7,528 nucleotides of DNA from an uncultured Alphaproteobacteria bacterium. GTDB lineage: Bacteria > Pseudomonadota > Alphaproteobacteria > RF32 > CAG-239. The stretch covers positions 1 to 7,528 of the forward strand of contig USCF01000047.1 of NCBI GenBank assembly GCA_900553115.1, given 5' to 3'. Of the stretch, positions 6,355 through 7,528 are shown one piece after another. Numbering within the stretch: the first letter of the stretch is position 1; every line of letters begins with the position of its first letter. Under the pieces are notes generated by a model. It ran no database searches. It saw nothing but the letters and a program-made list of their open reading frames with translations, and had not been told where the DNA came from. Position numbers and translations under genes: made by a program.

Positions 6355-7528
6355 ATGAAAACAATAAAAATAAACAACATACTAAAAGTATTGTTTATCA
6401 TTTTTTCGGCGCTGTTTTTGTTAACAGCGTGCAGCACCAGTGAGGATGGCGCAACAGCCATGTCACAAGCTGATCCACGCGCTGCGGCTGAAAAACAACG
6501 CACCTGTTGGCAAAGCGAATTCATCAGCATTTTTTACAATACTATCGGCGCGCAAACAATAAAAGTTTATACCGAACAAACCAAGCACAACAACCTTTTT
6601 GGTGTGGTTATTTTAGGTTTCAGCATTTGGATGGCCTTTCAAATATTACGCCACATCGCTGCTCCGGCTCCGGAATCTTTGGGTGAGTTTTGGAATAAAA
6701 TTGTCAGGAAAGCTTTTCTCTGCGCCATGTGCGGAATATTAGCCTCTTCTACGGACCAAATTTATTATGTTTTGCAAAACTTTATCTTTCCGATATATAT
6801 AACCATCTTAGAATTTACATCTAAAATTTTAGAAGTTACAGCCAATGATCCGGCAGCCCAGATAAAAGCCATAAAAATTGCCTCGACTTTCGGCGATGAT
6901 GTTGGTGAAAGTGGTAAAGGTTATATTTGTGAGGTATATGCAAACCAATTTCAAGGCACCGGCTGCCATTTTGACGGCAAAATGGCCACTAACTTTTCTT
7001 CGGGGCAATTTCCTAAAGAGCCTATGGAAATGATGGGCTGCATGGCCTGCGCAGTCAGTGATCGTCTAAGTGTTGGCTTTGATGTGGCAATTCGTCTGTT
7101 TAAAGTTGGAAACTTTACCGCTTTTTGTGTGGCTTGTTTCCTTATGATCTGTTTTACCATTGTAAAATTCGGTTTTGTTTTTTATCTGGTAGACAGTATT
7201 TTCCGCCTGAACATTATTTTAATCATTTTACCGTTTTTAATAATGGCCTATCCGTTTGAGCAAATTCGCAAATGGTCGGTCAGCGGTTTCAAAATAATAT
7301 TATCATCATCAGCCATAATGCTTTGCCTCGGGCTGACCATATCCATGACCATTTTAGCCATGCAAAAAATGCTGACGCAAAAAGATATGGATTTTGGTAA
7401 CTCCGCGTTATATGAAAAATTCGGTTCAATCGCCATGGCTTTGATTTTTATGGGCTTTTTAATTATCAAAGCTACTGGTCTTGCGGTTGAATTATCCAGC
7501 AAAATTTCTGGTATACAAACCAGTGCAG
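6355..7528 (+). CDS. virB6: VirB6/TrbL-like type IV secretion protein C, lipoprotein form (3' truncated by window end)
   Basis: The frame is open from the ATG at 6355, behind AAGGACG (6343-6349), to the right edge: 391 codons and no stop. It begins with a lipoprotein signal, a Lys/Asn-rich start, a hydrophobic stretch 12-23 and the lipobox LTAC with C26, then Ser-Thr-Ser. A short linker leads straight into the membrane core, so the 200-300-residue Cys-rich periplasmic domain of A and B is missing. Hydrophobic segments include LFGVVILGFSIWMAF and FLCAMCGILA, followed by several more after residue 245. C192, C204 and C229-MA-C232 form a cysteine cluster in the loop before the later spans, where A and B have a single MCYAW/ICYGW site. 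FYLVD and LPFLIMAYPFE match the YL-x-D and Pro-Phe motifs of A and B. It is probably another T4SS channel subunit; its C-terminal extension, if any, lies outside the window. Confidence 0.75.
   Translation, partial: MKTIKINNILKVLFIIFSALFLLTACSTSEDGATAMSQADPRAAAEKQRTCWQSEFISIFYNTIGAQTIKVYTEQTKHNNLFGVVILGFSIWMAFQILRHIAAPAPESLGEFWNKIVRKAFLCAMCGILASSTDQIYYVLQNFIFPIYITILEFTSKILEVTANDPAAQIKAIKIASTFGDDVGESGKGYICEVYANQFQGTGCHFDGKMATNFSSGQFPKEPMEMMGCMACAVSDRLSVGFDVAIRLFKVGNFTAFCVACFLMICFTIVKFGFVFYLVDSIFRLNIILIILPFLIMAYPFEQIRKWSVSGFKIILSSSAIMLCLGLTISMTILAMQKMLTQKDMDFGNSALYEKFGSIAMALIFMGFLIIKATGLAVELSSKISGIQTSA

Overview
The window looks like the chromosome of a low-GC, probably host-associated alphaproteobacterium. 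It is AT-rich, with A/T-rich intergenic DNA, AAGGA-type ribosome binding sites and the standard genetic code. What stands out is a tandem array of large, divergent VirB6/TrbL-like membrane proteins. Serial virB6 paralogues with long variable tails are known from Rickettsiales-type (rvh/VirB) type IV secretion systems. The window alone cannot separate Rickettsiales from Holosporales-like or uncultured gut alphaproteobacterial lineages. No other T4SS gene (virB3, B4, B8-B11, D4) lies inside the window.

Layout, all on the + strand: (1) positions 2-265 hold the 3' end of an unrecognised gene. (2) Positions 266-392 are intergenic and carry an extended -10 promoter. (3) Positions 393-2714 encode VirB6-like protein A (773 aa), with a signal peptide, a Cys-rich periplasmic domain, about six membrane segments, an Ala/Gly-rich stretch and a DDNK-repeat tail. 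(4) Positions 2742-3020 encode a 92-aa two-span membrane protein with a strongly basic tail. (5) Positions 3007-6213 encode VirB6-like protein B (1068 aa), with the same N-terminal plan as A but a 420-residue tail of Asn/Gln repeats, Ala-Pro-Ala-Gly repeats and an acidic end. (6) Positions 6214-6354 are intergenic and carry a second promoter closely resembling the first. (7) Positions 6355-7528 encode VirB6-like protein C, open at the right edge, with a lipoprotein signal in place of the long periplasmic domain.

A, the small protein and B look like one transcription unit, with a 27-nt gap followed by a 14-nt overlap. C has its own promoter, which aligns without gaps to the one in front of A over 43 bp, so the two units are probably co-regulated. 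I infer that the three VirB6-like proteins are alternative or jointly assembled inner-membrane subunits of one T4SS channel. They share a membrane core with a YL-x-D motif, a Pro-x-x-Ile-x-x-(Trp/Tyr)-Pro-Phe motif and a CxxC or Cys-aromatic site, but differ strongly in their exposed N- and C-terminal parts. The most interesting parts are the nested tandem repeats in B, the six-cysteine signature shared by A and B, the duplicated promoter module and the unexplained small gene between A and B.
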